From: Aquariibacter albus
GTDB taxonomy: Bacteria > Pseudomonadota > Gammaproteobacteria > Burkholderiales > Burkholderiaceae_C
Direction: 5' to 3'
Length of the DNA: 64,000 nucleotides
Assembly (NCBI RefSeq): GCF_014145335.1
Contig: NZ_JACIVI010000003.1
Coordinates: 124,001-188,000, forward strand
This document shows, in pieces, positions 56,354 to 64,000 of this stretch (its first letter is position 1; every line of letters begins with the position of its first letter). Below the pieces are notes generated by a model. The model was not told where the DNA came from. It was given only the letters and a program-made list of their open reading frames with translations, and searched no databases. Both the position numbers and the translations under genes were made by a program.

Positions 56354-56713
56354 TCAGCGCGGCGCGAACTCGCTGGCCAGCGCGCACAGCCGGGCGCTGC
56401 GTGCACCGCTGCGGCAGAACGCCAGGATGGGCTTGGGCAGGGTGGCCAGCAGCTCGGCCATCGCGCGGGCCTGCTCGGGCGTCTGCATGCTGCCGAGTAC
56501 CGGCAGGTGCGCGTACTGCAGGCCCGCGGCCTGGGCCGCCGCCTGGACGGTCGCGCTGAGGGGTTGCTCGGGGCCGCCTTCGCCGTCCGGGCGGTTGTTG
56601 ATCACGCTGCGGAAGCCCGCCGCGGCGACGGCCGCCATGGCCTCGGGGCCGAGTTGCGGCGCGAAGGCCAGGTCGGCGTTGGCGCGTTGGAGGGGCAGGT
56701 CGGAGGGGCTCAT
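56354..56713 (-). CDS. DUF442/TIGR01244-type phosphatase- or sulfurtransferase-like protein
   Basis: A 119-residue protein. The phosphatase-like loop is 'AFCRSGARSARL' near residue 99 (C-x5-R), and 'GFRSVINNRPDGE' near residue 33 matches the DUF442 group, related to protein tyrosine phosphatases and linked to H2S/sulfur metabolism in some bacteria. No partner gene is adjacent; dinB lies downstream. The substrate is unknown. Confidence 0.83.
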   Translation of the reverse strand: MSPSDLPLQRANADLAFAPQLGPEAMAAVAAAGFRSVINNRPDGEGGPEQPLSATVQAAAQAAGLQYAHLPVLGSMQTPEQARAMAELLATLPKPILAFCRSGARSARLCALASEFAPR

Positions 56714-56777
56714 GGGCGGGGCGTGGTCAGGATCACGTGACGGGGACTGTAGCGGCTCGCGACTGAGGCCGCCGCGC

Positions 56778-57239
56778 TCAGCGGCTGAGGCGGCTCTTGA
56801 CCGCGGCCGACACCTGGGCCATCTCGGCGATGCCGGCCAGCGCGGCCTTGGCGCTGCCCATCAGCTTGCCCATGTCGCCGGCGGCGAGCGCACGGCCCAG
56901 TTCGGCGGCCAGGGCATCGCCCAGCGCGTCGACGCGGGCCTGCACCTCGGCGGCATCCAGGCGCTGGGGCAGGTAGGCGGTCAGCACGGTGATCTCGGCC
57001 TGTTCCTTGTCGGCCAGGTCCTGCCGGCCGGCGGCGCTGTACTGGCTCACCGAGTCCTTGCGCTGCTTGATCAGCTTGTCGACCACGGCGATGACGGCAG
57101 CGTCGTCCAGCGTGATGCGCTCATCGACTTCCTTCTGCTTCAGGGCGGCCAGCAGCAGGCGGATGGTGCCGAGGCGCTCGGCCTCCTTGGCGCGCATCGC
57201 GGTCTTCATGTCCTCGGTGATGCGGTCTTTCAGGCTCAT
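56778..57239 (-). CDS. GatB/YqeY-domain protein
   Basis: A 153-residue helical protein of the YqeY family: 'MSLKDRITEDMKTAMRAKEAERLGTIRLL' at the start, 'QYSAAGRQDLADKEQAEITVLTAYLP' in the middle and a Gln/Glu-rich tail typical of the tRNA-binding GatB C-terminal domain. Often next to rpsU, as here. Function not firmly known. Confidence 0.92.
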   Translation of the reverse strand: MSLKDRITEDMKTAMRAKEAERLGTIRLLLAALKQKEVDERITLDDAAVIAVVDKLIKQRKDSVSQYSAAGRQDLADKEQAEITVLTAYLPQRLDAAEVQARVDALGDALAAELGRALAAGDMGKLMGSAKAALAGIAEMAQVSAAVKSRLSR

Positions 57240-57260
57240 GTCGGGTCTCCAGAAACGACG

Positions 57261-57318
57261 AAGCCCGCAACGGCGTCCCGCGGCGGGCTTGGGGTGCGGC
57301 GGCCTGCGAGAGGCCGCC
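57261..57318 (-). terminator. Two hairpins between rpsU and yqeY
   Basis: After rpsU on the minus strand comes a perfect 8-base stem (GGCGGCCT / AGGCCGCC, 57298-57318), then AAGCCCGC (57261-57268) pairing with GCGGGCTT (57283-57290). T-tracts are weak, so they may attenuate rather than stop transcription. Confidence 0.5.
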
Positions 57319-57333
57319 TGCGCCGGATGGCGA

Positions 57334-57546
57334 TCAGTACAGGCGCTTGGGCAGCTGCTGGCTGCGGACGCGCTTGTAGTGACGCTTCACGGCCGCGGCC
57401 TTCTTGCGCTTGCGTTCGGCGGTCGGCTTTTCGTAGAACTCGCGAGCGCGCAGGTCGGTCAGCAGGCCGAGCTTCTCGATGGTGCGCTTGAAGCGGCGCA
57501 GGGCGACATCGAAAGGCTCGTTTTCCTTGAGGCGAATGGTGGTCAT
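57334..57546 (-). CDS. rpsU: 30S ribosomal protein S21
   Basis: A 70-residue S21: '[24 protein letters not shown]' then '[23 protein letters not shown]'. The length and basic tail are standard. It heads the rpsU-yqeY unit. A good -10 lies about 100 bases upstream. Confidence 0.97.
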   Translation of the reverse strand: MTTIRLKENEPFDVALRRFKRTIEKLGLLTDLRAREFYEKPTAERKRKKAAAVKRHYKRVRSQQLPKRLY

Positions 57547-57645
57547 GAACGGGTGGATCCAGTGGGTGCGACCGGTGTCGACGAACGGGCAGTTTCCGGA
57601 AAGCCCGGGGCGTCGATCGAGACGCTGTTGCCGGCAAAGAGCGCG

Positions 57646-57651
57646 AGTATA
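57646..57651 (-). promoter_or_regulatory. Candidate -10 of rpsU
   Basis: TATACT on the minus strand, about 100 bases before the rpsU ATG; it is the closest to consensus of any -10 I note in the window. The 55 bases between it and yhiN's stop hold no other feature. Confidence 0.5.
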
Positions 57652-57706
57652 AGCGAGTCTTTGCGCCGTGCCAGCACCCCGGACCCCGCGCGAACCGGAT
57701 CGCCGC

Positions 57707-58918
57707 TCAGGCCCCGGCCGGCTGCAGGCCCAGCGCGCAGGCCTGCGCGCTGGCCCAGGCCCACTGGAAGTTGTAGCCGCCGAGCCAGCCGGTCACGTCG
57801 ACCACCTCGCCGACGAAGTGCAGGCCCGGCACGCGACGGCTCTCCATCGTCTGCGAGCTCAGCTCGCGGGTGTCGACCCCGCCCAGCGTCACCTCCGCCT
57901 TGCGGTAGCCCTCGGTGCCGCTGGGCAGCAGCTGCCAGCGCTGCAGGCGGTCGGCCAAGCCGATGAGCGTCGCGTCGCGCTGCTCGGGCAGGGTGCGCCG
58001 GGCCAGCTCGCCGAGTGGCGCGCAGACCTTCTCGGCCAGCCGGGCTGGCAGCCAGGTCAGCAGCTCGTTGCCGAGTTGCTTGCGCGAGCGCTGCTTGGCC
58101 TCGCGCAGGGCGGCGGCCAGGTCGATGCCGGGCAGCAGGTCCAGCTCCAGCATCTGGCCCGGTCGCCAGTGGCTGGAGATCTGCAGCACCGCGGGCCCGC
58201 TGAGGCCGCGGTGGGTGAAAAGCAGATCCTCCAGGAACTCGCCGCGTGCCGGCTTGTCGCCGGTGGCCACCCGCACCGGCAGCGCGAGGCCGGCCAGTTC
58301 GGCGAAGGGCGCCCAGTCGGCCGCGGCGAAGGTCAGCGGCACCAGGCCGGGCCGCGGCTCGACGATGCGATGACCGAACTGCCGCGCCAGGCGATGCCCC
58401 CAGTCGCTGGCGCCGATCTTGGGAATGGAGAGGCCACCGGTGGCCACCACCAGCTGGCGCGTGCGCACGGGGCCGCGCGCGGTGTCGAGCTCGAAGCCGC
58501 CGGCCGCGGTCTGCCGCACCCCCTCGACGCGGCAGGGCTGCCAGCGCCGCACGCCGCCGGCCTCGCACTCGCGCAGCAGCATCTGGATGATGGATTCGCT
58601 GCTGTCGTCGCAGAAGAGCTGGCCCTTGTGCTTCTCGTGCCAGGCAATGCGGTGGCGCTGCACCAGCGCGACGAACCGGGCCGGCGTGTAGCGCGCCAGG
58701 GCCGAGCGGCAAAAGGCCGGGTTCTCGGACAGGAAGTTCGCCGGGCCGGCGTCGCGGTTGGTGAAGTTGCAGCGCCCGCCGCCGGAGATGCGGATCTTCT
58801 CCGCCACCTTCTCGGCATGGTCGATCAGCAGCACCGACAGCCCCCGCTGCCCCGCCACGCCCGCACAGAACAGGCCGGCCGCGCCGGCGCCCACGATGAC
58901 GACATCAGCACGGTCCAT
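57707..58918 (-). CDS. YhiN/HI0933-family FAD-dependent oxidoreductase
   Basis: A 403-residue flavoprotein. The FAD dinucleotide fold starts '[22 protein letters not shown]' near residue 5. '[14 protein letters not shown]' near residue 43 is the HI0933 hallmark, and '[24 protein letters not shown]'-type sequence near the end closes the FAD site ('[13 protein letters not shown]'). The reaction of the family is not settled. ATG at 58918 chosen at the fold start. It is divergent from the PAS/GGDEF gene. Confidence 0.92.
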   Translation of the reverse strand: MDRADVVIVGAGAAGLFCAGVAGQRGLSVLLIDHAEKVAEKIRISGGGRCNFTNRDAGPANFLSENPAFCRSALARYTPARFVALVQRHRIAWHEKHKGQLFCDDSSESIIQMLLRECEAGGVRRWQPCRVEGVRQTAAGGFELDTARGPVRTRQLVVATGGLSIPKIGASDWGHRLARQFGHRIVEPRPGLVPLTFAAADWAPFAELAGLALPVRVATGDKPARGEFLEDLLFTHRGLSGPAVLQISSHWRPGQMLELDLLPGIDLAAALREAKQRSRKQLGNELLTWLPARLAEKVCAPLGELARRTLPEQRDATLIGLADRLQRWQLLPSGTEGYRKAEVTLGGVDTRELSSQTMESRRVPGLHFVGEVVDVTGWLGGYNFQWAWASAQACALGLQPAGA

Positions 58919-58957
58919 CGGCCGATTATCGACAGGCCGCCCGCGCGCCCGCGGGCC

Positions 58958-58963
58958 TAGCAT
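58958..58963 (+). promoter_or_regulatory. Candidate -10 of the PAS/GGDEF gene
   Basis: TAGCAT, 6 bases before the ATG at 58970. This places the likely transcription start at or next to the start codon. Confidence 0.35.
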
Positions 58964-58969
58964 CGGCCG

Positions 58970-59947
58970 ATGTCCTCGCCTGCTGCTCCCGACCCCCTCG
59001 GCCCGGCCTGGCCCCTGCTTGAGGCCCTGGCCGATGCGCTGGGCGTCGTGCTCTGGCGCAAGGACGCCGCGGGCCGTTACCTGCGCCTGAATGCCGCCGG
59101 GGCCCGCGCCCTGGGCTTCGCCACGCCCGAGGCGGCCTGCGGCCTGGACGATGCCCGGCTGCTTGCACCGGCCCTGGCCGAACGCCTGGCCTGGGCGGCC
59201 CGGCCCGGCCCGGTCCGGCCCCGCCTGCTGGACCTCGGCCCCCCCGGCACGCCGGCGCCCTACCTCGGCGCCCAGATCCGCCTGGATCCTCCGGCGGCCG
59301 ACGGCAGTGCGGAGATCGGCCTGTGGCTCGATGCCCGCAGCCAGCAGCAGGCCGAGGACGCCCTGCGCCAGGCCCTGGGGCAGATCGAGGCCCTGCAGGC
59401 TGCGCATGAGCAGCTCAGTCGCGCGGTGCAGCCGTTCGCGCTGGCCGAGGAGCCGGTGCCCGGCCTTTACCCGCCGGCCCAGTTCGAGGCGAACCTGCGC
59501 CGCGAGCTGGACCTGTCGCGCCGTGAACACCGCGAATTCGCGCTGGTGCTGATCGAGATCGATGCCGAAGCTCCGGAGGGGCCGTCGATCCCGGCGGCCG
59601 ACCGGCCCCGGGTGCTGGCCGCGCTCGGTCGCCTGCTGCGCGGCAGCACGCGCGCGATGGACACCCCCTGCCGCCTGGCGGACGAGCGCCATGCGCTGCT
59701 GATGTCGGGCTGCAGCCTGGCCGCTGCCCACAAGCGCATGGAAGGCTTCCGCCGCCAGTGCGCGGGCGAGCTGGTGGTGGTGGACGGCCGGGTGCTGCGC
59801 TTCAGCATCGCGGTGGGCATCGCCGCCTACCCGACCAGCCATCAAGAAGCCCCGTCGCTGCTGGACGCCGCCGAGGCGGCTCTGCGGGATGCCCGGGCGG
59901 GTGGCGGCAACCAGATCGCACTGGCCCGCATCCCCTTCCCCGCCTGA
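58970..59947 (+). CDS. PAS protein with degenerate GGDEF domain
   Basis: A 325-residue protein. A PAS-like domain covers about residues 15-120 ('GVVLWRKDAAGRYLRLNAAGARALGF'). A short coiled coil follows (about 120-150). The C-terminal domain has a GGDEF fold, with 'YPPAQFEANLRRELDLSRREHREFALVLIEID' and 'FSIAVGIAAYP', but the GGDEF motif itself is replaced by 'LADER' near residue 239. It should therefore not make c-di-GMP; it may bind nucleotide or act as a scaffold. No EAL domain is present. Confidence 0.8.
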   Translation: MSSPAAPDPLGPAWPLLEALADALGVVLWRKDAAGRYLRLNAAGARALGFATPEAACGLDDARLLAPALAERLAWAARPGPVRPRLLDLGPPGTPAPYLGAQIRLDPPAADGSAEIGLWLDARSQQQAEDALRQALGQIEALQAAHEQLSRAVQPFALAEEPVPGLYPPAQFEANLRRELDLSRREHREFALVLIEIDAEAPEGPSIPAADRPRVLAALGRLLRGSTRAMDTPCRLADERHALLMSGCSLAAAHKRMEGFRRQCAGELVVVDGRVLRFSIAVGIAAYPTSHQEAPSLLDAAEAALRDARAGGGNQIALARIPFPA

Positions 59948-59964
59948 GCGGCGGGGCCCGGGCC

Positions 59965-60807
59965 TCAGGCGGCCTGCGCGGCCCGGCGCAGCATCTCCGC
60001 GGCAATCAGCAGCAGCATCAGGCCGAAGAGCCGGCGCAGGCGGCGGGTGTCCGTCGCATGCGAGAGCCGCGTGCCCAGGGGGGCGGCGAGCACGCTGGTG
60101 CTGACGAGCAGCAGCCACGAGGGCAGGTGCACCAGGCCCAGGCTGCCATCCGGCCGGCCCGGCAGGCCCCGACCCACCACGACATAGGCCAGCGTCGCCG
60201 CCAGCGCCAGCGGCAGGCCGAGCGCGCTGGAGGTGGCCACCGCCCGGTGCATCGGCACCCGCCAGCGCGCCATCAGCGGCACCGACAGGAAGGCTCCGCC
60301 GGCGCCCACCAGGGCCGAGAGTCCGCCGATCAGTGCGCCCGCGGCGAGCAGGCCCGGGCGGCCTGGCAGGCCCTGTCCGGCCCGGGGGGCGGGTGCCGCC
60401 GCGAACAGCATCTTCAAGCCGGCGTGGCCGACGAAGAGGCCGAACAGCAGCGTGAGTCCGAGGGCCGGCAGGTGTCGGGCCAGCAGCGCGCCCAGGGCGG
60501 TGCCGAGCAGCACGCCCGGCAGCAGGCGGCGCACGATGTCCCATGCGATCGCGCCCCGGGCCTGCTGCGCCCGCACGGCCGACATCGAGGTCAGGCAGAT
60601 CGTGGCCATCGCGGTGGCCACGGCCATCTTCAACTGCAGCGCCGGGGCCGCGCCCGCATGGGCCAGCCCCTGGCTGAGGAAGGGCACCAGGATCAGCCCG
60701 CCTCCCACCCCGAGCAGGCCGGCCAGGAAGCCGCTGACGCTGCCCAGGGCCAGCAGCAGGAGAAGGGCAGGGAGTTCGGGCATCGCGGCGTCGGCCCGAG
60801 GCGCCAT
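59965..60807 (-). CDS. TauE/SafE-family sulfite exporter-like permease
   Basis: A 280-residue membrane protein with about eight helices in two repeats: 'GFLAGLLGVGGGLILVPFL' near residue 26 and 'GALIGGLSALVGAGGAFLSVPLM' near residue 158 carry the family's G-V/A-G-G-G motif. '[22 protein letters not shown]' follows. Members export sulfite, sulfoacetate or other organic anions; the substrate is unknown. A second ATG at 60783 is equally possible as start (272 residues). Confidence 0.85.
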   Translation of the reverse strand: MAPRADAAMPELPALLLLLALGSVSGFLAGLLGVGGGLILVPFLSQGLAHAGAAPALQLKMAVATAMATICLTSMSAVRAQQARGAIAWDIVRRLLPGVLLGTALGALLARHLPALGLTLLFGLFVGHAGLKMLFAAAPAPRAGQGLPGRPGLLAAGALIGGLSALVGAGGAFLSVPLMARWRVPMHRAVATSSALGLPLALAATLAYVVVGRGLPGRPDGSLGLVHLPSWLLLVSTSVLAAPLGTRLSHATDTRRLRRLFGLMLLLIAAEMLRRAAQAA

Positions 60808-60839
60808 GCGCCGCGTGGGGCCCGGAGGGCTGAAGAAGG

Positions 60840-61016
60840 TGTTCGCCGCGAGCCGGGGACCGCAGGCCTGAACCCAGGGGATTCAGGTGGGCGAGGTCAG
60901 CAAGGCTTCGGGTTCATCTGACGCGAGACGATCACGCCCGCCTCGCATGTTCCAAGCCCAGGCTCCATGAGAGCATCGGTTCAAGGACATAAAAGCCCCC
61001 GCGAACGCAGCGAACG
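60840..61016 (-). ncRNA. ssrS: 6S RNA
   Basis: A predicted RNA of about 177 nt downstream of zapA, the usual locus. The 5' end (minus strand) GTTCGCTGCG pairs with CGCGGCGAAC at the 3' end (61006-61015 with 60841-60850), forming the long closing stem. A GGGG/CCCC pairing continues it. The middle has 'CTTGAACC' and 'AGCCTGGGCTTGG' type elements that I associate with betaproteobacterial 6S RNA. A TACACT -10 lies 6 bases before the 5' end. 6S RNA binds sigma-70 RNA polymerase in stationary phase. The exact ends are approximate. Confidence 0.83.
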
Positions 61017-61021
61017 AGGCC

Positions 61022-61027
61022 AGTGTA
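61022..61027 (-). promoter_or_regulatory. -10 element of 6S RNA
   Basis: TACACT on the minus strand inside GGCCTACACTGGCC, itself a near-palindrome. It is placed so that transcription starts at the first base of the closing stem, which supports the RNA call. Confidence 0.6.
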
Positions 61028-61118
61028 GGCCGAGCCCTGTCCCGCGATGAGGCGGCCGCGCGACGCCCCACGATCCCGCAGGGGCTGCGGCGCCGCAAAG
61101 GGCGCAGCGGCCTGCCGC

Positions 61119-61460
61119 TCAGAGCAGGTGGCCGTCCTCGCCGAGCACGCTGTCGATGCGCTCGATCAGGCTGCGGATGCGGGCTTCGACCGCCGGATCG
61201 GCCGGGCCGTCCCCGGCCTCCGTGGCGGGGGCCTCGATGGCGGGCGGAGGGGCCTGCTGCTCGCGCTCAACCTTCTGCGAGGCGAGGTTCAGCGCGGCCA
61301 GCACGGCAATCTTCTCGCGCGCCTTGATGCGGCCGGCGTCGTGGATCAGGCTCATTTCGCGGTCGACCGCACGGACGGCCGCGTGCAGCGCCGCCTCGCC
61401 CTCGTCGGTGCAGACCAGGCGGTAGCTCTGGCCGAGGATGGTCGCTTCGATCTGCTTCAC
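61119..61460 (-). CDS. zapA: Cell division protein ZapA
   Basis: A 113-residue ZapA. 'IEATILGQSYRLVCTDEGEAALHAAVRAVD' starts the fold and 'KAREKIAVLAALNLASQKV' forms the helix; the C-terminus is Pro/Glu-rich then 'ARIRSLIERIDSVLG'. It cross-links FtsZ filaments. The start overlaps the upstream ZapB-like gene by 4 bases (ATGA). Confidence 0.93.
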   Translation of the reverse strand: MKQIEATILGQSYRLVCTDEGEAALHAAVRAVDREMSLIHDAGRIKAREKIAVLAALNLASQKVEREQQAPPPAIEAPATEAGDGPADPAVEARIRSLIERIDSVLGEDGHLL

Positions 61461-61690
61461 GGCATGTCCCCCGAGGGCGGCGGCACGGCGGCGGCCGGGG
61501 CCTCCACCTGCAGGCGGTCGAGCAGGGCGTCGATGCGCTGGCGCGCGGCCGACAGGCGGCCGCGCAGCGAATCGCGCTCGGCCGACACGGCCAGCAGTTG
61601 CTGCTCCGCGAGCGCATGGGCCCGCTGCAGTTCCTCGTGGCGCAGCAGCAGCCGCTCCACGCGCGCGCTCAGGTCCTCGATGCTCGACAT
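61457..61690 (-). CDS. ZapB-like coiled-coil protein
   Basis: A 77-residue protein, nearly all coiled coil: 'IEDLSARVERLLLRHEELQRAHALAEQQLLAVSAERDSLRGRLSAARQRIDALLDRL', with heptads. A Pro/Ala tail ends it. It is translationally coupled to zapA and resembles the short ZapB/TIGR02449 type. A role at the division ring is likely but rests on context and coiled-coil shape. Confidence 0.75.
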   Translation of the reverse strand: MSSIEDLSARVERLLLRHEELQRAHALAEQQLLAVSAERDSLRGRLSAARQRIDALLDRLQVEAPAAAVPPPSGDMP

Positions 61691-61751
61691 GCTCTCCCCG
61701 CTTCCGATGGCCGCGGATTCTAGGCGGCCGGCCTGCCGCGCCGCGCCCGCT

Positions 61752-62390
61752 TCAGGGGCGGTCGTTCTTCTCGCGGAAGCCGCAGACCGTGCGGACTGCA
61801 CAGGCGCCGCAGCGCGGCGCGCGGGCCTGGCAGACGTAGCGGCCGTGCAGGATCAGCCAGTGGTGCGCATGCACGCGGTAGGCCGGCGGGATGCGCTTGA
61901 GCAGCTTGAGCTCGACGGCCAGCGGCGTCGTGCCCGGCGCCAGGCCGGTGCGGTTGCCGACGCGGAAGATGTGGGTGTCGACGGCCATGGTCGGCTCGCC
62001 GAAGGCCACGTTCAGCACGACATTGGCCGTCTTGCGGCCGACGCCGGGCAGGGCCTCCAGGGCCTCGCGGGTGCCGGGCACCTCGCCGCCGTGCTGTTCG
62101 ACCAGGATGCGGCAGGTCTCGACCAGGTGCTTGGCCTTGTTGCGGTAGAGGCCGATGGTCTTGATCTGCTCGGCCACGCCCTCGACCCCCAGGGCCAGCA
62201 TCTTCTGCGGCGTGGGCGCGAGGGCGAACAGCCGCCGGGTGGCCTTGTTGACGCCGACGTCGGTGGCCTGGGCCGACAGCAGCACGGCCGCCAGCAGCTC
62301 GAAGACGCTGCTGTAGACCAGTTCGGTGGCCGGATGCGGGTTGGCCGCGGCCAGGGTGGCGAAGAAGGTCTCGATCGCGTCGCGCTTCAT
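61752..62390 (-). CDS. nth: Endonuclease III
   Basis: A 212-residue DNA glycosylase/AP lyase. The HhH motif 'LEALPGVGRKTANVV' carries Lys120, and Asp138 lies in 'AVDTHIFRV', the same positions as in E. coli Nth. The C-terminal [4Fe-4S] cysteines are in 'CQARAPRCGACAVRTVC'. It removes oxidised pyrimidines. The rsxB-like gene lies just upstream in the same direction. Confidence 0.97.
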   Translation of the reverse strand: MKRDAIETFFATLAAANPHPATELVYSSVFELLAAVLLSAQATDVGVNKATRRLFALAPTPQKMLALGVEGVAEQIKTIGLYRNKAKHLVETCRILVEQHGGEVPGTREALEALPGVGRKTANVVLNVAFGEPTMAVDTHIFRVGNRTGLAPGTTPLAVELKLLKRIPPAYRVHAHHWLILHGRYVCQARAPRCGACAVRTVCGFREKNDRP

Positions 62391-62406
62391 CGCGGGGGCT
62401 TCGGGT

Positions 62407-63111
62407 TCAGCCGGCGGCACGGGCCCGCGCACGGGCCAGCGCGGCCTCGATCGCGGCGCGCTTGCGGTCGGCTGCGCCGGGTGCGGCCAGGCGCGGGTCC
62501 TGGTCGAGGGTGGCAAGCTTGTCCTGCGCACGGGCCGCCTGCCGTTCGGCGTGGGCCGCCTCGCGCTGCGCACGGCGCTGGCGGGTGGCGGCGTGGGCCT
62601 GGCGGGCCGATTCGGCCCGGGCGGGCGACCAGGCCGCCCAGCCGCGGGTGGCGGGCTCGGCCGGCGGGTCGAGCGTGATGCAGTCCACCGGACAGGCGGG
62701 CAGGCAGAGCGCGCAGCCGGTGCAGTCGGCGGCGATCACGGTGTGCATCTGCTTGGAGGCGCCGACGATGCAGTCCACCGGGCAGGCGGCAATGCACAGC
62801 GTGCAGCCGATGCACCAGGCTTCGTCGATGCGCGCCAGGCGCAGCGGGCCTTCGCTGCCGCAGTCCGGATCCAGCGGAAGCGGCGTCTGGCCGCTGAGCG
62901 CGGCCAGGCGCTGCACGCCCTCGGCGCCGCCGGGGGGGCAGCGGTTGATGGCCGCACCCTCGAGGACGATGGCCTCGGCGTAACTGCGGCAATCCGGGTA
63001 GCCGCAGCGCGTGCACTGCGTCTGCGGCAGGGCCGCATCGAGTCGATCGATGGCGGCCCGCTGCGCAGCATCGGCCGCGCCCGGGGCCGGGCCCTGCGCG
63101 GCACCCGTCAT
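62407..63111 (-). CDS. rsxB: RsxB/RnfB-like ferredoxin
   Basis: A 234-residue protein. An Fe-S domain has '[18 protein letters not shown]' near residue 31 and 'RCPPGG', then two [4Fe-4S] ferredoxin motifs '[15 protein letters not shown]' near residue 106 and '[15 protein letters not shown]' near residue 136. The N-terminal membrane anchor of classical RnfB is missing and the tail is a charged helix. No other rnf/rsx gene is in the window. It may donate electrons to Nth or another partner; this is not known. Confidence 0.82.
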   Translation of the reverse strand: MTGAAQGPAPGAADAAQRAAIDRLDAALPQTQCTRCGYPDCRSYAEAIVLEGAAINRCPPGGAEGVQRLAALSGQTPLPLDPDCGSEGPLRLARIDEAWCIGCTLCIAACPVDCIVGASKQMHTVIAADCTGCALCLPACPVDCITLDPPAEPATRGWAAWSPARAESARQAHAATRQRRAQREAAHAERQAARAQDKLATLDQDPRLAAPGAADRKRAAIEAALARARARAAG

Positions 63112-63116
63112 GCTGC

Positions 63117-64000
63117 TTACTCGGCCTTCGCGCTGTGCCGGCCGATGAAGCTGCGGATCTCCGGATAGGCCAGTTCGCGCCAGCGGCGGCCGGAGAAGAT
63201 GCCGTAGTGGCCGGCGCCCACCACGTCGTAGTGCGCTTTGCGCGCGGCAGGGATGCTGCTGCACAGCTCGTGCGCGGCCCGGGTCTGGCCGGCGCCGGAG
63301 ATGTCGTCGAGCTCGCCCTCGACCGTCAGCAGCGCGGTCTCGCGGATGTCCTGCGGGCGCACCGCTGCGCCGTCGATCGTCCAGGTGCCGTTGACCAGCG
63401 CGAAGTCCTGGAAGACGGTCTGGATGGTGTCCAGGTAGTACTCGGCCGGCATGTCGAGCACGGCGTTGTACTCGTCGTAGAACTGGCGGTGGGCCTCGGC
63501 CGAGTCGTCGTCCCCACGGATCAGGTCGAGGAAGTAGTCGTAGTGCGAGCTGAGGTGCCGGTCCGGGTTCATCGCGACGAAGCCGGTGTGCTGCAGGAAG
63601 CCCGGGTAGACCAGACGGCCCGCCCCCGGGTAGTTCGGCGGCACGCGGTAGATCACGTTGTTCTCGAACCAGGCGATGCTCTTGTTCATCGCCAGGTTGT
63701 TCACCGCGGTCGGCGATTTCCGGGCGTCGATCGGGCCGCCCATCATCACCATGGCACGCGGCGCCACCTCACCGCGGCTGGCCAGCAGCGAGACGGCGGC
63801 CAGCACCGGCACGGTCGGCTGGCAGACCGAGATCACGCTGACGTCCGGGCCCAGCAGGCGCAGGAAGTCCATCACGTAGTGCACGTAGTCGGCCAGGTGG
63901 AAGGGGCCGACGGCGGTCGGCACCATGCGGGCGTCGATCCAGTCGGTGATGTAGACCTTGTGATCCTGCAGCAGGGTCTGCACCGTCTGCCGCAGCAGGG
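63117..64000 (-). CDS. phaZ: Intracellular polyhydroxyalkanoate depolymerase, C-terminal part (cut by the right edge)
   Basis: About 294 codons of the 3' end of the gene; the reading frame stays open past the edge. The visible part has '[13 protein letters not shown]', '[23 protein letters not shown]' with the nucleophile-elbow-like Cys, '[16 protein letters not shown]' and '[16 protein letters not shown]' with the catalytic His. This is the PhaZ type with Cys in place of Ser that degrades native PHB granules in the cytoplasm. It implies that the cell stores PHA. Confidence 0.92.
   Translation of the reverse strand, partial: LLRQTVQTLLQDHKVYITDWIDARMVPTAVGPFHLADYVHYVMDFLRLLGPDVSVISVCQPTVPVLAAVSLLASRGEVAPRAMVMMGGPIDARKSPTAVNNLAMNKSIAWFENNVIYRVPPNYPGAGRLVYPGFLQHTGFVAMNPDRHLSSHYDYFLDLIRGDDDSAEAHRQFYDEYNAVLDMPAEYYLDTIQTVFQDFALVNGTWTIDGAAVRPQDIRETALLTVEGELDDISGAGQTRAAHELCSSIPAARKAHYDVVGAGHYGIFSGRRWRELAYPEIRSFIGRHSAKAE

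Noticed and set aside
57236-57637. 133-codon minus-strand frame overlapping rpsU
   Set aside because: It is an alternative frame of rpsU and its promoter region. The S21 frame is clear and complete.
60883-61098. 71-codon minus-strand ORF downstream of zapA
   Set aside because: It lies over the 6S RNA gene, has no family resemblance and no ribosome site.

Overview
The window reads as a chromosomal segment of a high-GC betaproteobacterium of the order Burkholderiales. The evidence is the very GC-rich coding sequence with strong third-position G/C bias, the rplM-rpsI-erpA-anmK-M23-tyrS order, the DUF3460-scpA-panB-panC order, a 6S RNA gene just downstream of zapA, and a respiratory formate dehydrogenase cluster with DUF3305/DUF3306 genes. 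I see no prophage, insertion sequence, integron or CRISPR array. Genes are dense, often overlap at start-stop codons, and change strand many times.

Layout. Positions 1-6.3 kb form a selenium island: the 5' end of a senB-type selenosugar synthase gene (left edge, minus), a divergent senA-type selenoneine synthase gene, a four-gene ABC transporter of the phosphonate/phosphite (PhnDCE) superfamily, and selU for tRNA 2-selenouridine. A tRNA-Met follows. From 6.5 to 17.9 kb are housekeeping and accessory genes: DUF2905, a MidA-type methyltransferase, folM-folB, ttcA, a hydratase, ybdK with a Kef-like antiporter, htpG, srkA and a GNAT. From 18.0 to 23.8 kb lies the rplM-rpsI-erpA / anmK / M23 / tyrS block, with a structured rplM leader and two terminators.

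From 23.8 to 28.6 kb is a small envelope-glycosylation cluster (ArnT-like GT39, ArnC-like GT2, flippase-like membrane protein, UDP-glucuronate 4-epimerase), which fits transfer of galacturonate from a polyprenyl carrier. An OmpR/EnvZ-type two-component system and a divergent PepSY protein follow, with paired direct-repeat boxes between them. Then come a CDF transporter, panC/panB/scpA/DUF3460, a CYTH-CHAD protein, a SulP transporter and metG.

From 41.4 to 53.6 kb a long co-directional run links mrp/apbC with a periplasmic formate dehydrogenase: DUF3305, DUF3306, a 755-aa multi-[4Fe-4S] protein, a TorD-type chaperone, a small Tat substrate, the FDH alpha, beta and gamma subunits, two small exported proteins and fdhD. 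The FDH active site carries cysteine, not selenocysteine. Visible selenium use is therefore for a small molecule (selenoneine) and tRNA rather than for this enzyme.

The last 10 kb hold an orphan ParA, dcd, dinB, a DUF442 protein, yqeY-rpsU, a YhiN flavoprotein, a PAS protein with a degenerate GGDEF domain, a TauE-like permease, the 6S RNA gene, zapA and a ZapB-like gene, nth, an orphan RsxB-like ferredoxin and the 3' part of an intracellular PHA depolymerase gene (right edge).

The strongest candidate for a less-described system is the selenium island: the transporter between senA and selU may supply selenium to both the selenoneine and the selenouridine branches. The FDH accessory genes of unknown function and the GalA-type glycosylation cluster come next.
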